From Streptomyces rubrogriseus (GTDB taxonomy: Bacteria > Actinomycetota > Actinomycetes > Streptomycetales > Streptomycetaceae), in NCBI RefSeq assembly GCF_027947575.1, contig NZ_CP116256.1, positions 5,146,001 to 5,210,000 on the forward strand: a DNA stretch of 64,000 nucleotides. The letters run 5' to 3'. Of this stretch, positions 63,362-64,000 are shown one piece after another (position 1 is the stretch's first letter; each line of letters opens with the position of its first letter). Below the pieces are notes generated by a model that searched no databases, was not told where the DNA came from, and worked only from the letters and a program-made list of their open reading frames with translations. A program made the translations under genes and the position numbers.

Positions 63362-63822
63362 GACTGCCTCCACTTCAGGACCCGGCGGGCCGCCCATGCG
63401 GCGAGCCACACCGCCGTGAGTGCCGCGAGCGGGGTCGCGGCGAGGTAGGCCAGGCCGGTCGGGACCCGGCCGTCGGCGAACAGGGACCGGCTGTCGACGG
63501 CGTAGGTGGAGAAGGTGGTGAAGCCGCCGAGCACACCGGTGCCGAAGAAGGGCCGGACCAGTCGGTGGGCGGGCCGGACCTCGGTGACGACCACCATGAA
63601 CACGCCGATCACGGCGCAGCCGACGGCGTTGACCCCGAAGGTCGTCCAGGGGAAGCCCCCGGCCGGTGTGGGCCACCAGAGGGAGGCCGCGTAGCGGGCG
63701 ACGGCTCCGGTGCCCCCGCCGAGGGCCACGACCGCGACGACCGGTGCCTGGGTGCGCCACCCGGACCGGTTCGGGGCGGTGGCCCGGATGCCGTCGGGGC
63801 GCCCGGTCTTCGGGACTGCCAT
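63358..63822 (-). CDS. crcB: Fluoride channel subunit CrcB/FluC (first copy)
   Basis: A 154-residue protein with a polar N-terminal extension (about 25 residues) and four helices. Diagnostic blocks are [33 protein letters not shown] and [17 protein letters not shown]. It is longer than the second CrcB and differs in sequence, so the two are separate halves of a heterodimer rather than recent duplicates. ATG 63820-63822; its stop forms ATGA with the DUF190 start. It is the first gene of the operon. Confidence 0.93.
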   Translation of the reverse strand: MAVPKTGRPDGIRATAPNRSGWRTQAPVVAVVALGGGTGAVARYAASLWWPTPAGGFPWTTFGVNAVGCAVIGVFMVVVTEVRPAHRLVRPFFGTGVLGGFTTFSTYAVDSRSLFADGRVPTGLAYLAATPLAALTAVWLAAWAARRVLKWRQS

Positions 63823-63846
63823 GGTCGTACGTCTCCTACTCGCCGG

Positions 63847-63866
63847 GCAGGGGGATGCCCTCCTGC
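63847..63866 (-). other. Leader hairpin upstream of the crcB operon
   Basis: On the minus strand GCAGGAGGG-CAT-CCCCCTGC can fold with one A-C mismatch, 25 bp before the crcB start, ahead of the ribosome site (TAGGAG). It does not fit the known fluoride riboswitch pattern. The remainder of 63867-64000 holds no recognised gene. Confidence 0.4.
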
Positions 63867-64000
63867 GCTAGTCAAGTAGGGACCGTTGGCGGCGTCCGAG
63901 CCGCGGTTCGGGTACGGCGGGCCCCACCGCCGCGCCGCGCCCCTGCGGGCCGCGGCTGCTGCTCAGCGTAACGCCGGGGCGGCGTCCGGGTCACTCCGGG

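Noticed and set aside
63823..63900. Fluoride riboswitch upstream of crcB
   Set aside because: The leader has a hairpin, but the conserved GGnGAUGG...AACCGCC...GGCUGAUG pattern is missing on the coding strand.

Overview
The window is high-GC actinobacterial DNA (roughly 70 to 73 percent G+C by eye) with strong third-position GC bias, frequent GTG starts and many 4-base ATGA/GTGA stop-start overlaps. Gene content points to the genus Streptomyces: several SpoIIE-type PP2C phosphatases, DasR-type (dre) operators, an AA10 lytic polysaccharide monooxygenase, a GH75 chitosanase, a type III polyketide synthase and a QcrB/CtaD/CtaF respiratory set. I cannot name a species. No tRNA, rRNA, CRISPR array, insertion sequence or replication origin was seen. 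The content is accessory rather than core housekeeping.

Layout. 1-2892: 3' end of a cytochrome b (qcrB-like) gene converging on a ctaF-ctaD pair. 3035-8801 (minus): a response regulator / sensor kinase / GerMN lipoprotein operon, followed by a large secreted alpha/beta-hydrolase gene split by a frameshift. 8915-14721: a DUF3152 metalloprotease-like protein, a frameshifted secreted pectate-lyase-like protein behind a LacI-type operator, a SPFH-NfeD pair, an LPMO with tandem dre sites, and DoxX. 14863-21388: a flavin monooxygenase divergent from its TetR regulator across three palindromes, a type III PKS, a multidomain PP2C phosphatase and a histidine phosphatase. 21437-27738 (minus): an ABC importer of the siderophore/cobalamin/F420-0 class, an 85-bp grpB duplicate, a SRPBCC protein, a membrane PP2C phosphatase and a dehalogenase-like hydrolase. 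28262-34439: an AGCS symporter, intact grpB, a TetR/SnoaL divergent pair and a second two-component system. 34646-36796: an MMPL exporter, then about 820 bp with no convincing gene. 37620-39664: a PTS-type dihydroxyacetone kinase operon (dhaKLM). 39739-46839: chitosanase, a fibronectin-III lipoprotein, a wall or membrane protein, PadR, a 2,4-dienoyl-CoA reductase-type flavoenzyme under a perfect 40-bp palindrome, and two proteins of unknown function. 47104-54980: a PAS/GAF PP2C phosphatase, a PrmC-like methyltransferase, a MarR / molybdopterin oxidoreductase / flavin reductase operon, an Rv1733c-like protein, a CE7 acetyl esterase and a GntR regulator. 54990-63822: a PadR-methyltransferase operon opposite a SnoaL-like gene, a short second Rho factor with a long leader, a DacA-like carboxypeptidase, glutaminase, fatty acid desaturase, UppP, and a CrcB-DUF190-CrcB fluoride-channel operon.

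How genes may work together. The MarR at 50306 and the flavoenzyme gene at 43353 share a TGTGCAAC operator half-site, suggesting one redox regulon that also includes the Mo-oxidoreductase/flavin-reductase pair. LPMO (tandem dre sites) and the GntR gene (dre-like palindrome) fit chitin/GlcNAc control. Three PP2C phosphatases plus a SigB-like promoter point to partner-switching stress signalling. The two CrcB halves probably form a heterodimeric fluoride channel, with DUF190 translated between them.
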